Part shown: positions 28,225-41,802 of the stretch, one piece after another | Layout of the letters: each line of letters starts with the position of its first letter | Numbering within the stretch: position 1 is the stretch's first letter | Assembly: GCF_000002235.5 (NCBI RefSeq) | Contig: NW_022145605.1 | Location: 31,619,774 to 31,683,773, forward strand | Reading direction: 5' to 3' | From: Strongylocentrotus purpuratus | Lineage: Eukaryota > Echinodermata > Echinoidea > Camarodonta > Strongylocentrotidae | Length of the DNA stretch: 64,000 nt | Program-made: the position numbers and the translations under genes | The notes under the pieces: model-generated | Seen by the model: the letters and a program-made list of their open reading frames with translations, nothing else | What the model was told of the DNA's origin: nothing | The model's database searches: none

Positions 28225-28455
28225 TGACATGTTTACATATCAACAGACAGTATAGAATGAAATGCATAAACTAGCTGAAGTGTTCAATCCTAAGTTACCA
28301 TGAGATTGAAAGATAGTTGATTTACGTAGGTTGTACCAAAATTCATGTTTACATATCAACAGACAGTATAGAATCAAATGCATGAACTACCTGAAGTGTT
28401 TAATCATAAGTTACCATGAGATGAACGGATAGTAGATTTACGTAGGTTGTAGCAA
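28225..28455. repeat. About 120-bp tandem duplication
   Basis: Two well conserved units start ATGTTTACATATCAACAGAC, and a decayed third lies near 28700-28790. Confidence 0.85.
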
Positions 28456-28954
28456 GTTCCATTTACTAAAGTAAATCTCATTGTTTGATAAGATCTCATC
28501 AATATACGGTGAAACATCATTTCTCTACCTTTCTCTTTCCATCGACCCTGCTCCGTCTCTCTCCGTGTCTCCCCATCGACAACCAATTTTCTCTCTCATG
28601 AATAAATTCAAACACACGCACACAAATTAATGACTAACGAGACAACCGATCATGTGTTTTCCCTGAAGACTGGATGGATGGAGGACTGCCAAGACTAGTT
28701 TCCATATCAATAGACACAGGCGTATAGACTAGTATTCATTCATAAATTACTCTGAGATGAAAAGATAAGAGCTTTACATGTACGTAGACTGAAAAAAATC
28801 AATGTGGTTTCCTTATTTTATTCCATCTTATACATAATATCTCATATCCATATACATAATTACTTCTAAACCTAAAAATTATAGATTAACTTCATAGCGA
28901 TAGACCAAAGTTTCTTTATTATCTTACTTCTTTTCTTTGCTGCTCTTCCATTAT

Positions 28955-28970
28955 AACTCTCTCTCTCTCT

Positions 28971-29011
<41 letters not shown>

Positions 29012-29012
29012 T

Positions 29013-29057
<45 letters not shown>
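28955..29057. repeat. CT microsatellite
   Basis: Nearly pure CT. From 29058 to 31395 I see no gene, only AT-rich sequence with a TATATATATA run at 29635-29644. Confidence 0.9.
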
Positions 29058-29059
<2 letters not shown>

Positions 29060-31395
29060 AATGGAGAATAACAAAATCCTTTGGTATAATATCTAAATGT
29101 CAGGAACACATCAATAAAAATTATAATAGCTTGCAATATCAGGAAAAGGAGCATTGTCCAACTTTTGCCTATGTGAAATAAAATTTCAAAGTTTTACTCA
29201 GCCTCCGGCCTCATACTTATTCCTGAGAAGAGGTTAACTTTATATTAAAAGTCATATCTATCGGGTGAAATAAGGCTGGAAATAGATTGGGACTAATAGC
29301 AACCTAAAAATAGCTTTTGAAACACTTTAGCATAGAAAGCGCCATATACGTGACATCAGCGCAGCAAGAGCTAAATCTGCTCAAAAGACGTGTAAAACCT
29401 ATTAGTAATGGTGGCTATGATCCATGAAAGGAGGTAAACGTATTCTCATCTACCAATTCAACCGAGTATTCCCTAATACCCCGACAATCTCCATATACCC
29501 TTCTGATTTCCCTGGAGACCTCGACGAGGGAGACGGTTGCCATGGAAACTGATAATGCATGCCATCACCAACACCTCATGGATGACGATGAGATGAGATG
29601 GAATGGAATAAGTGGGTAAACACGGCTAGACGGTATATATATATCGGTCTTGATCCCGGAATAGAGCACACAAACAAACAAATCAATGACGGCACGAACT
29701 GAAGATGATGGAAAATACTTCAAAATAGTACTGAAATAGGAAGTTCAAAAGGGAAAACAGAGCTAAAAATAGATAACAGTATGTTAATTGTTAAGCCTGA
29801 CAGTAAGTTGCCTTAAATGATATCAAAGTGGGGGAAAAAAATCAGACAAAAATCCATTCATATTTGAGAAGCAGAAAATGTGAACGTTTTACAGATTTTT
29901 AAAACATATTTAGAAAACTTAAACTGCCAGCCTGATGATGAGAATGAGCTATCACTAATTGGAACCATATCAAACATGAAAATGAAATAACTCGTTTTCT
30001 CCCTGGAAAATAATAAATATCCATTTTAAAACAATATTTTGAAAAGGAAAGTAAAACTGACATTTCTGCAGGGTATGCCATATTAACCTAAGACAAAATC
30101 AATCAATTTAATGAGTCTGCCCCTGGCACACAAGTACACAGATGTGTTTCACGGACTAGACATATGACAAGTTACATCTAGAGGCACCAATTAGCTGAAG
30201 ACGAAAAGAAATTAACCTGCTTTTAAAACAACCTGTAGGTGGAAAGGCAATTTCTTCTATATTGTAAATGGTCTAAAGATGAATATGTGTATTTGTTAAT
30301 GTTTAATGCGAATCATGCCTAGATAGATTGGGAAAAGCAAAAGATATTTCGCATGCGTAGAGTATTTGTTTCTTTATAATGATTCAATCAACAACAACAA
30401 TTTAAAGACAATAATATCGCTAGTGAAATTTGTTTGTCTCACAATGTATGGTGAACAAGGGATCTAAAAGATTACAACGTTTTCAATACTACATTAGCAA
30501 TGAGTAATATATTTAACAACAAATTAATTTCTCTAACTAAAGAATCGAACATATCTCACAACATTGACTGAATGTTAAAACATCTATTTTTGAAAACCCA
30601 AATAAAGCAGAAGTTTATGTGGGTATGTCAGCTGAAACTTCCTCTGAAAGTTCCATCCTCAGTTTCTCGACTGCCCTTTAAAGCTTAATATAATGCTTCA
30701 CAACATGACGTACAGCGTACATGTTACTAATGAAATTGGATTTACATGTGTTCTCTCCCTAGAGTCCCATTCAGACCTGGGAAGGTTAACTGCTTAAAAA
30801 CACCTACCATAGCAAATTTCAACGAGATTAACATATCCTGTAGTACATTTCATGTTTTCATATTTTATAATAAACACCCAGATCAATGAGTGCTCATTTG
30901 GGGCTATTATTTCAAGCAGGTACATTACATGGATGTTGTTTTACCCCCACAATATTGTCACTTGCCCCAGATTCATTTAATTGCAGAGTTTCATGAGGTT
31001 GTTATTTCTTACGCAGTTTACAGCAATCTGTCTGAAAGGGGCTTCAAAGATACATCATCAGATGTTGGTTCACTTTAAGACAAGTTGCTGCCTCCTTCTC
31101 CTCCGAGCAGCGCTGTATCCAAATGAGCATTTAATTGATTGCACGTCTCACGAAGAATAGCAAAACATCCCCAGGCCACGGGCAATTATCCCATTATGGA
31201 AATGCATATGAATAGTTGCATTCACACGGTAGCATCACAGTTTTAAACTTAACGTTTGTGAAACGTCAAAATTATAAACAATGATCCACTTACCACAACA
31301 AGGGTTCACACGGTACCGAAAAAGGAGTATTTTCAAAGTTTACTGCATGCAGGGGAAAGCATTTATTTCAACTACAAGTTGGCATAACCTCTATT

Positions 31396-31765
31396 AAAGG
31401 TAAAGACCAGTTATGGTCATGCGATTGCATTGTGAAAGAAACATTGTGGAATCAATCAGAAAAGGTTGATCATCTAGCATCTAGCATCTGCAAGGTTCTG
31501 GAATCATCAAAATGATAAGAAATTTGGCCCATTCTTCGTAAAGTTACAAGCACTATACACAGAAAGATGTATATGGGACTACCCTATATCTCTCACAGAC
31601 CATGAGAGAAACAAATTTACCAAATATATGAATTAGTAGGCGGTTTCCTGGCAAATTTTTTATCATCATGTATTAGTCAAAACATATTCTTTCACATGAT
31701 TGGTAATGAGAGCTTCTATTTCATTTTTTTAAATTGGGGCATTTCCAATACTGGTCTTTACCTTT
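31396..31765. mobile_element. MITE, AAAGGTAAAGACCAGT family (copy 1)
   Basis: Ends AAAGGTAAAGACCAGTTATG and CAATACTGGTCTTTACCTTT, flanked by TT/AA. Interior contains GATTGCATTGTGAAAGAAAC and AGAAAGATGTATATGGGAC. Relatives at 39270, 49945 and 55157; non-coding. Confidence 0.85.
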
Positions 31766-33120
31766 AAGATCTGTCATGGTTTGTAACTTTGAGTTGACTT
31801 TTTGTAGTTAGTGTGGGTGCGTCCGATTTTCAGACGATTTTCAGACCCTTTTACCAAATGGTTGTACGTTTTGTGCTGCACAAAGATTCAATCAGTTTAA
31901 TTTTGGCCAATATAAAAAGTAGGATATTGATGTAGACAAATGCTTACCAGTATGTACTTTTACAGGTCATTTTATGTATGTTATTACCAAAGAAAAAAAA
32001 GGCAGTCAGTCACTCAATAGTGTCTGACAGTGAAGTTTAGAAAGTAAACACATTTCCTTGCACAATTTAAATAATAGCACACTGCTAATGTTTAAGTTTT
32101 ACAGATAGTACATACATGACATATTCATAATTCCTGCAAAGTTCTACAGAATTTGATGATGGCTGCAAAAGGGACATACAGTATCTTTAACTCAAGTTAA
32201 CGAACCGTCATGTGAACCTTGCTTATATCCAATATGCAGTGGGGTGGTGCGTACATCCTGTAAACATCTTTTGCTTGGGGGCCTACCTGTATATCTTCAT
32301 TTCTAATAATGAGGGCACTTCCCATAATATATTATATTACAAAGTAGATGACTGTCAAGCAACGACAACCCTGACTGATGATGGAGATGTTTAATGGAGC
32401 CACGACATTTGAAGTCAGGTTTGTGTGCTTTAATAATTTTAGTACTTTGTTTCCTTTTTTTCCAAAGTATTTATAAAAGCAAATCTCATAAATAATAATA
32501 ACATATTAGTATTGACAAAAAATATATAATCAAATATGATGCACCAATCAACTCACGAATAAAGATACTTAAACAAATATCTGGCACTTCTTTTTATGAA
32601 GATCGAGATAATCTTTCATGAAGGCAATTATACATTCTATATTTTTTCTAAATGTTTAAGAGCTGGTAGAAAAGACAGAAATAGTGAAATAATGTTGTGC
32701 ATTTTACAAGTTAATATAAAATATTTTGCTAAAATAAAACCTGTATTGACAGGATAAAAAATGAAAAGTAATAACTGTAGTATTAATGTTTTTCTCTAGA
32801 GTGTAATATAAGAGAGAATGTGCATTTACAATATAAGAGAGTGAATATATGTTTACTAAATGGAAAACAAAATGAATAGAATGTAAAGGGCAGATGAAAC
32901 CATCTGCTGCTTTTCTGAAGTTCAATTTACAACACTAGCACACAGATGGCAGAAGACTAGCTAGTGCCAGACTAGCTAGAAATACATCTCAATATTACAG
33001 GGTTTCATCAAGTTATAAATTTACTCAAATGACAGGTTTACATCTACTATAGATGTAGAACTGTAATTTTTCATGTTGTAAATGAATACACCATAACAAA
33101 TATTTAAAAACAATTCAATG
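31766..33120. other. No gene seen
   Basis: AT-rich sequence without a recognised repeat family or exon. Confidence 0.55.
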
Positions 33121-33124
33121 TTAC

Positions 33125-35130
33125 ATAAACACAGGAAATGGGTGAGCAAATTGTCCTATGACAATGGCTCCAGTGACAAATTGCCAGAGAGAAGATAGGA
33201 TGGCAGACATAGGTCTAACAAGATTGAGTAGGGTTTGCGAGAAATGGTTTGAGCAAATACCAAAGACATATCAATAAAGCTGAAATAGAGGATCACCACA
33301 TACAAAAGCTCTATATTGGTGTATTCTTACTCACGTGGTTAAGGGTTGTAAGCAATGCTCCTTGGCATCAATTCTCTTTTTTTGTTCATTCTATCTCTGA
33401 GCTCCAACAGTGGATTGTCATTGAGTAGGGATTCTAGACACATGTCTAACAAGATTAGATACGGTTTAGGAGAACTGGTGTGAGCAAATACTGAAGACGT
33501 TCAATCAATACAGCTAAAATAGAGACCCACAGCATTTAAGAACTATGAGTATCCATTGGTGCATTCTCATGCATAAGTTAAGAAATTAAAAGCATGTGAT
33601 TTTGCATTTTTCTGTTTCTCATGTTGTCTGCAAGTTCCAATGGCAGATTGCCAGGGAGGAGATAGAATGACTGATATCTAACAAGATTATTTTTGGTGTA
33701 GGAGTGATCAAATACCGAAGGCATTCAATCAATAAGGCTGAAATAGGGAATCCCCACATTCAAGAACTTTTCGTTGTGTATTCTAACACACATGGTTAAG
33801 CAATAAGGGCGTGGTGTACATGTCCTTTTGCACTCTCTGTTTTATATGTTTTCTGTGACCTCCAATGACAAATTGCCATATAGAGAAGATAGGATGAAGA
33901 TATTAGTCTAACAAGATTAAATATGGTTTAGGAAAACTTGTTTGATATCAATGAAGCAGAAATAGAGAAGCACCACATACAAGAACTTTATGTTATTTTA
34001 TAAACTCTCACACACATAGTATAAGGGTATGTACATGTTCTTTTGCACTTTCTGTTTTATGATTTCCATGAGTTCCAAGGGCAGATTGTCACAAAGAAGA
34101 TAGGATGAAGATATAATCCTAACAAGATTTTGAGTGTTGTGTAGTAGAACTTGCATGAGCAAATACCAAAGACATTCAATCAATAAAGCAGAAATAGAAA
34201 AGCACTACATTCAAGAACTTTCTGCCGCCCTTTTCTCACCCACATGGTTGAGGGTATGTACATGTAGCATGTTCTTTTACACTTTCTGTTTGTTATGTTG
34301 TTTTTGAGCTCCTATAGTCGATTTTTATTGAGTAGATTGGATGGCAGATACAGACCTATCAAGATTCAATCAATGCAGCTGAAATAGAGGATAACCATGT
34401 ACAACTACAAGACTTACATGTTTTATGTTGAAGCATTTTACACACATTGGAAAGGATATGCTGTCTGTGAGTTCGAAATGGCAGACTGCCAGAGAGTAGA
34501 TAGGATGGCAGATATAAGCCTAACAAGATTATGGGAGGTATAGATTAACCACTACATACAAATGCCAAGGGCATCAATGGAACCAAGGCAGAGAATCACA
34601 TGATGATAAAGTGAAACCTGTATATAAAGACCACTCAAGTGAGACAAGAAAGTGGTCTTTATAGGCAGGTGGTCTTTATGTACTACAGGTTCCTTTAGTA
34701 CATGTTTCAATGAGAAAACTTTTTCAACGGAAACTAAAAATGTGGTCTTTGTAGACAGGTGGTCACTAAAGGAGGTTTGGCTGTAATTCAGCATTTTCTG
34801 TTTTCCTTATCATGTCTTGGAGAAGATGCAAAAAAAAGCTAACAAGATAATGAGAGGTTAAGGATGATTGGTGTGAGCAAATAGCAAAGGCATTCAATCA
34901 ATAATGCATTCAATCAATAAGGCATTCAATCAATAAGGCAGTGAGGGAGAGTCCCACTATACACTGTTGCATTTTCATGCAAGTAATAAGGATGAAACCA
35001 TGTCCTTCATAATTTGCACTTCTTTATTCAATGTTTTTGATAGGATGGCATACAAATGCCTAACAAGATTCAACACGACTATGTGATGTAAAGAGGAACC
35101 ACTGCAAACAAAATACTCATGACATTAATC
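33125..35130. repeat. Degenerate tandem array, about 250-300-bp unit
   Basis: Seven to eight decayed units share GATAGGATG..GATA, TCTAACAAGATTA, CATTCAATCAATAA, GCTGAAATAGAG and CATGGTTAAG. One MITE (34609-34783) sits inside. No open frame is conserved between units. Confidence 0.85.
34609..34783 (+). mobile_element. MITE, CAGTSAAACCT family
   Basis: 175 bp, TA on both sides, right end GGTTTGGCTG. It has inserted into the tandem array and shares the interior of 22868-23043. Confidence 0.85.
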
Positions 35131-35388
35131 AAGGAGGCTGAAAAGACACCTCCAAAACTGTTGACCTTTTTCATTATTTCTGGTGCTTTAATATACAGAG
35201 GTTTTTCAGGCTTTTCTACTCTATCCCCTTGGCTTGCGAACCCAGAACTGCCAATAAGGTTTCAAATGGGTCGAAGTGACAACAATATTAAGCAAGAGAA
35301 AAAAAAGGCAAATCCAGGCCTCTTTCACCCGATTAACCCAAATCACCAGACAAGGATATAGTATCCACCCAAAACCAGTTCACAGCAT

Positions 35389-35389
<1 letters not shown>

Positions 35390-35442
<53 letters not shown>

Positions 35443-36115
35443 TGAAGCAGATACATTTCGATCAGGCAGCTAGGTATCTATGCTGGATTATCCCACGCTC
35501 AGGCTACAGGTCGAAGACGATTATTACGGTACAGCCACAGTCTTTGGGGAATTGTTGAAAAGGAAACCCTTTCCTGATTTGCAAAACTTGAGGATTCAAT
35601 TCAATTCATTTCATATTATTTTCACATTTGAATAAAGAGACTGATCATAATGAAAATAAGACATACATTAAAAGAGAAAATAACAATTATAAAACACATC
35701 TAAGTTCCAATATGATGGGATATTCAAAGGCCACAGGCCTATCAACGGCAAACCCCATTACCAAAAAAAAAATGTTTGTATATATATATATATATATATG
35801 TACAAAAAATAGACAAAACAAAAATATTAAGAACGTAAGGGACATATTAACAGGAAAGAGATGCAAATAAAATAAGTGAGAGGAAAAAGAAGCAAATGAT
35901 AGAGAAATAAAGAAAGATAGAGAAAGAGAGAAAAGAGAGAGGGAGGGAGAGAGAGAGAGAGAAAGAGGTTGAAAGAGAGAGGAAGGAAGAACAAGGGGAA
36001 GGGGAAGAGAGAGAGAGAGAGAGGGAGTGAGAAATACAGAAACAGACAGATCGTTAAACAGAGACAGACGGAAAGAGACAGAGAGAGACACAGACAGACA
36101 GACAGAAGGGGTGAA
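35390..36115. repeat. GA-rich and TA microsatellites
   Basis: GA run at 35392-35440, TA run at 35778-35800 and GA/GACA-rich tract at 35870-36110. Open frames across it are artefacts. Confidence 0.9.
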
Positions 36116-37029
36116 CAAAAGACAAAAAGAAGAAATGAAGATCCAGTAAACGTGGAGCGTCCATTAGGAGTTACGCCTTCTTATAATTATCAACTCAACC
36201 TCAAGAGCAATTAATCAGACTAAATCTTCTATATGCCAGACTTAGCACCCTCATCAACTCAGGCCACTGGAGCTGAAGTAATCTATTAGATCGGGTCTTA
36301 TCACTCCAGTATTAAAGAGACAATCCTTGATTCTTGTCAAGATGAAAAGTAATTTTTGAGCTGTTTCAGTTTTAGTATGTCAGTTAGGAAGAATATCATT
36401 ACTAAAAATGTCCCCTTACTAAAAATTATAATCTTCGATGCCCTTCATTATATTTGAGTTTCAAGTTTATTTGTTTTCACTTTATCAAAGATAACATAAT
36501 GGAACATAATATTCACGGTATATTATGGTAATAACTATAAGAAATACAATGAGAAAGGAAAGTTTTGACCAAACTTTCATGATACATGTTTGTTTAGTCC
36601 CATATACCTTTATTTATGTGTGCAGTGTATGTAATTTTCATCAAATATTACGCACAATAAATTAGTTCCCATGTACATGTACTACACATTTACCATTTCT
36701 CGGTTTCTTTCACAATGCAATCACATTGTTTCAATCCTTTTTGATAATAATCTTAACTTAATTTTAGTTACACATCCATTTATAAATTATGTTGACCTTA
36801 TCTTTATATTTTGTTTTATGTATGCACCAGCCAATGTGGAGAGCCTCTAGACAGAATTTTAAATTCTTTTAGGTGATCCTTTAGGTGATGCTAAATATCA
36901 TTATGTTTGTGTTATATCATTTTGTCAACCTTGTGATGTTTTGAATGTTATCATCCTACCTGGAAATAAAAATTTAAAAAATAAATAAAAAAAACATGAC
37001 CAGAGCTTACATTGAGATGATGTTGAATA
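36116..37029. other. No gene; repeat fragments
   Basis: About 36585-36735 looks like a reversed fragment of the AAAGGTAAAGACCAGT MITE family. 36830-36990 ends CCTGGAAATAAAAATTTAAA and A-rich sequence, like the 3' end of a LINE, but no reverse transcriptase is present. Confidence 0.4.
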
Positions 37030-37345
37030 CAGGGGGGTGTTTCACAAAGATCCTAAGTTGAACTTATCTCTAAGTTGGACTTAAACATTATGGAGAGCCA
37101 TTTGTAGCCTAAAATGAAATATATTAAAAAGTAAAAATATAAGTAATTTAGACTTTTCATAAATTCTATATCAAGAACATGAAATCTCCCATGATCATAG
37201 AAAATATAAATGATTTGAATCAACATTTTATGCCTTTTAAAATAACTTTTACAAAATATTTTCAATGATTCTAATGGCTTTCCATAATTTTTAAGTCCAT
37301 CTTAGAGATAAGTCCAACTTAGGATCTTTGTGAAACACCCCCCTG
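37030..37345. mobile_element. MITE with GGGGGGTGTTTCACAAAG ends
   Basis: About 315 bp; inverted ends of over 50 bp include GTGTTTCACAAAGATCCTAA. A related end occurs at 56420. Confidence 0.9.
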
Positions 37346-39269
37346 GTCATGAAATTGCATTATGAAGGATTTTGCATATCACTAGACATTTGTACATTTT
37401 TATACAGATAACAACTAAATCACTTATACCCTTATCTTAGTATTGCAATTTTTTAAGTAGGTAGGCAAAATATTATTTGCCCCAATTTATGTTTCTAGAG
37501 AATATGACATATGAAAGCTTACATCTAAAAGTATTCAACAAAGGCCCTAATTCAACCAGTCCATCTTTTATTCTCGATTTGCAAAGCAGAAGAAAATCAT
37601 CACAATACAAATGGGTGTGGATAACCTAGTTACTTACTGTACTTAAACAGGGAGATGTATTGCATAGGAAAAACTTTTGTATTCTGAGGGTTTAAAATTA
37701 TTCCTAAGAAATTGACTATATCCTCCTGAAATGTCACTAATGGTGTAAATCATAATAATAATAATAAGTTCGTTCTTATAAAGCGCTTTTCAGGACCGCA
37801 GGCCATCTAAAAGCACTTTACACAGTCTATGCGTAGGTGGGTGGGACTACATGTACATGCATGTGTGGCATCAAAATTAGCACCATTGGTTTTATTATGC
37901 AGTTTCTATTACTTTTTTTTTTTAAATATGACAGCATTTCAATAGCCATCCTTTGCATGTGACATTAATAACATCATATTCTTTCAAACAAGGATAACAA
38001 AAAGAATTAGAAAGCTCACAAAGTACTTCAAATCTTTTACCAGAACTCAACCTTCTCTTTAAATCGTGTCTTCCAATCCTAGCTAGCTGTCATCTTGAAG
38101 AACTGATGAGTCAATCTCTGATTGCATTAAGCCGTTAAAAGCTCCTTCCCGTCAGAGAGAGGATCGGAAAGGAATCTTAACCCCTTGCACACTAAGCCCT
38201 AAATAACTTCAGACATGACCAACTGAGAAGACACATGCTTTCAAATAAGACCTAGTGGTAATTAAGAGCCACATAACACCATTCATGTGATACAGGTGGG
38301 ACACGGTTATCATTTTGCAATAACATAATTCATGGGAGACTTTCGGATCTACAACTTACAGGATCTTGGTGGAGCCTGCTTCAAATATCGACACCAGTTT
38401 TTAAATTTCATATTATTTTACCATATAAAATTAGTCCCAAACATTGCTGTTGGGCCTATATGGCGCTACATGTACTTGCATGAGGAGTTATGTGATTTTA
38501 TAATGCATTCATGCAGCATGATGTATGCCATTTGAGTTTAAATGACATTACATGTCAGATACAGCAAATTTTACAAAGCTCAAAAGGGGCGAGTGCATTG
38601 CCAATTTGTGGCTTTACATCAGGTATATGGCTTTTGTGGGATATTTATGGCACTGTTTTTTTTTTAAAGACCCTGTCAAAAATTAAAAGTTAAATAGATA
38701 AATTATTTATCAATGGAAAGCTTACAAGCTCATTCTAATTTGACTATTAGTGCCTAGATCTTTGGGAAATCATAAAAGATATGGTTGGGTACATTGTTTA
38801 AATTTCTACCACAGTTGAAGTTAGGACTTAGGTAAGAGTATGATATTAACAGGGAAGCAATTGTCACCGCAACACATATCGTAGAACCGTACTCATATCC
38901 ACAGGGTTAAACGATACCCCTCTCGAGAAGGAGGGGATGGTATTATCTCTTAAATCCAGGCTCCATTACATTAAGCTCTTTCCCTGAAAGCACTTTGCAG
39001 GGTGTTCAGGATTTAAATTCACCTGATAATTTGATGAGGACAGAGGCTGTTGGTGACATTATCTTGAATTAGTGAAGCTTGCATCACAATTCTTGTGACT
39101 TGTCCTCGGACATCTTGAATTACTGATTTTATATTCTTCATTTACACTTTTTTTTTATAAGAAATGCTTTGGCGTTTCTAATGTATATAACAGATGATAA
39201 GCATGAATTTAACAAAAGACAACCTTTGAACTCTGTTTTGGCCTTGCAAAATGACCAATTTCTGGTCTT
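37346..39269. other. No gene seen
   Basis: 37748-37850 has the ATAATAATA head and ATAAAGCGCTTTTCAG of the ATT-headed repeat family. The rest is AT-rich single-copy-looking DNA. Confidence 0.5.
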
Positions 39270-39654
39270 AAAGATATACTTGAGTTCTGGTAATATGCAT
39301 GCAATTGCATTGTGAAAGAAAAAATGTGGAATGGAACAGAAAAGTTGATCATATAGCATGTAAGTAATGGTGTGTAATGCAAGGTTCTGGAGTCATCAAA
39401 ATCATCATAAATTTGGCAGAGTCTTGGTAAAGTAACAATCATTTAAAGATGTATATGGGACAACACACATGGTGTCGGGGCTAGTACTACCCTGATTTCC
39501 TTATCTTTCTATGCTCATTACTCAGCCAGTATACATTTTCTTCCAAAATGGTTTGGCACATGACATTTATTTGAAATCTTGAACATTCAGTGTAAGTTTC
39601 GTTAGATTCTGTGAGAATTCATTTTCTTTTTTTACCAGAACTCAAGTTTATCTT
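39270..39654. mobile_element. MITE related to the AAAGGTAAAGACCAGT family
   Basis: Ends AAAGATATACTTGAGTTCTG and CCAGAACTCAAGTTTATCTT. The interior shares GCATTGTGAAAGAAA with the other copies. Confidence 0.75.
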
Positions 39655-40229
39655 CAATTAGCTCCAGCATGTCAATTTATGTTAAATCTTGCACTGGAAA
39701 TCATTAGATAATCTTGAAGTCTTTTATGATATATATTTATTCCATGATAAACAAATGTGACACAGTGAGATTATTTGTGTACCGTAAAACAAATTTAATC
39801 CCTGATGATTTCCACCTCTGTAAACCATATTTTGAAAAACAGAATAATTGTCAACTAATATGATCACTTATATGAAGATTATATAAAACCGGCATTCATA
39901 CATGATGACCAGTTAAGATAATACAAGGATTCAAGCACTGAAAATGCAGGTTATAATCTTCTGAGATCCAAAAGGGCATTTAAAACTATAAGCACTTCCA
40001 CGTAAACTTACTCAGAATGTATGCAAGAATCAAATTGATTAAAAAAGAATTGCCGCATAAATTATTATGTTTCAATTTAGTTACCATGATATGGATATAG
40101 ATTTATGCATTTAAATTAATGAATAGAATAGAAATAATTCAGTTACACACTGATACAGATTTTTTTTAAAAACATGCTGACTACTAGATTATCTAATTCA
40201 CATAGGCTTCACAGGGACCATTCAGTTCC

Positions 40230-41335
40230 AATAAGCAATGGGTTTAATCAAGGTGTAGTTTTAGCAGAATAAAATGGGAGAATTTCACAATATTTTTTTT
40301 TTAAAGTGATTACTTTAGACTTGAATACCTTTTTGTCATTATGAAACAACTAACAAGCAAGGTGTGCTTTTAGCACAATGAAGTGGAAATGAACAACACA
40401 GCATTTCTATTTTCACTAATTCAAGACTGAAACACCTTTTTTTATCACATAAGCAGGTGGAATCATGCCGTTTAATCTAGAGATAGGATCGATTCCGCCT
40501 CTCGCCCAGGGTCAGGCTACACAATGACAGGAGGAAATGGCTTCGTGCTTGTCTGCCGGAGGAAATTTTGAAATTACCAGATTTTAAGGTATATAATTCA
40601 GAGAGTGAAAAAGAAAAATACAGGTTTTTGTGACTGAAACTACCCTTCTTATCACAAAAACTATCTAATAGTCTAATTCGTCACTGTTTTCACGAAGTGA
40701 CGGTAGTGAATGAAAATTGCATTCACTTTGCGTTACGATTTTCCTCACTACCGTCACTTCGTGAAAATAGGGACGAATTGTTCTTTTAACATGACACAGT
40801 TAAGCACTATACATATTTCTTTTTTTTCTTAATTTAAATTTTAAAATCCCTCTACTATTATCAACAACAAATAGGAATCAAAGTGTGCTTGTCATGTAAT
40901 GGAAGAAGATATACACTTTTTTAAACTAAATAATTACAAACCCCTTTTTAAATTTATATCATGTAATGTTTGATATCACATGTATTTCTTGCATCTTAAT
41001 GTTTTAATCAAATTGTAAAAAGTCACACAATTCAGCCTTCGAGCTGCATGATTTTGAATAAAACAAACCATTATCATAAAACACATTAAATCAAGGTATG
41101 CTTTCAACATAATGAAGTGGGTCCCCCCCCCCCCCCTCTTTTTCATTCTAGACTGGAACACCTTTTTTCATCACCCAAGCAGGTGGAATCATGCCATTTA
41201 ATCTAGAGATGGGATCGATACCACACAGGCCAAGGGTCAGGCTGCACCATGATGAGAGGAAATGGTTTGCCATGGTGCTCGTCTGCCTGTGGAAATGTAA
41301 AATCACCAGATTGCATGGAGAGTAATTCACAGATT
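40230..41335. repeat. Degenerate local duplications
   Basis: 40440-40610 and 41157-41330 are copies containing AAGCAGGTGGAATCATGCC and AATCTAGAGAT. A motif CAAGGTGTGCTTTTAGCAC recurs at about 40251, 40359 and 41092. Confidence 0.75.
40679..40775. mobile_element. 97-bp palindromic element, copy 4
   Basis: Flanked by AATT on both sides. Confidence 0.85.
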
Positions 41336-41705
41336 GAACTCTCCACTACTCCCATTACAATACATCGAGGGGTCAGTGACACATAGACGTAACTCCATTT
41401 TGGCCATTTTGAGATTTTGACATTTGGGCCTTAAGGAGTATTAAAAATTTATGTTTCACTAACCATTGACTTCAATGGGGTGTTGGGTGGAGTTATGTCT
41501 TTGTGTTTCCTGGAAAGCCCAGCTTTTCTGAACATTTTGATATCAAATACTCATTATGGCAAAATATGAAGTTACGTCTTTGTGTCACTGAACCCTCGAC
41601 ATGCTGTAGGTATTTCCTGCAAAACTGAGGGAGGCCACAGCAGGCCTGGTGCGAACAAGCTTTCATTTCCCAACCACTATTACAACACTGAATTAATGTA
41701 CATGT

Positions 41706-41802
41706 CGTCGCTGTTTTCACGAAGTGACGGTAGTGAAAAAAAATTGCATTCACTTTGCGTTACGATTTTCCTCACTACCGTCACTTCGTGAAAACAAGGA
41801 CG
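41706..41802. mobile_element. 97-bp palindromic element, copy 5
   Basis: Flanked by ATGT on both sides. ATGT is not self-complementary, so this copy shows that the flanks are direct repeats rather than part of the palindrome. Confidence 0.88.

Noticed and set aside
36830-36995. 3' end of a LINE
   Set aside because: Only a CCTGGAAATAAA-type end with A-rich sequence; no reverse transcriptase or second copy to confirm it, so it is mentioned only as a possibility.
41148-41330. A possible minus-strand exon with PISRLNGMIPPAWVMKKG
   Set aside because: The duplicated copy at 40440-40610 does not keep the frame, so the similarity is of a repeat and not of protein.
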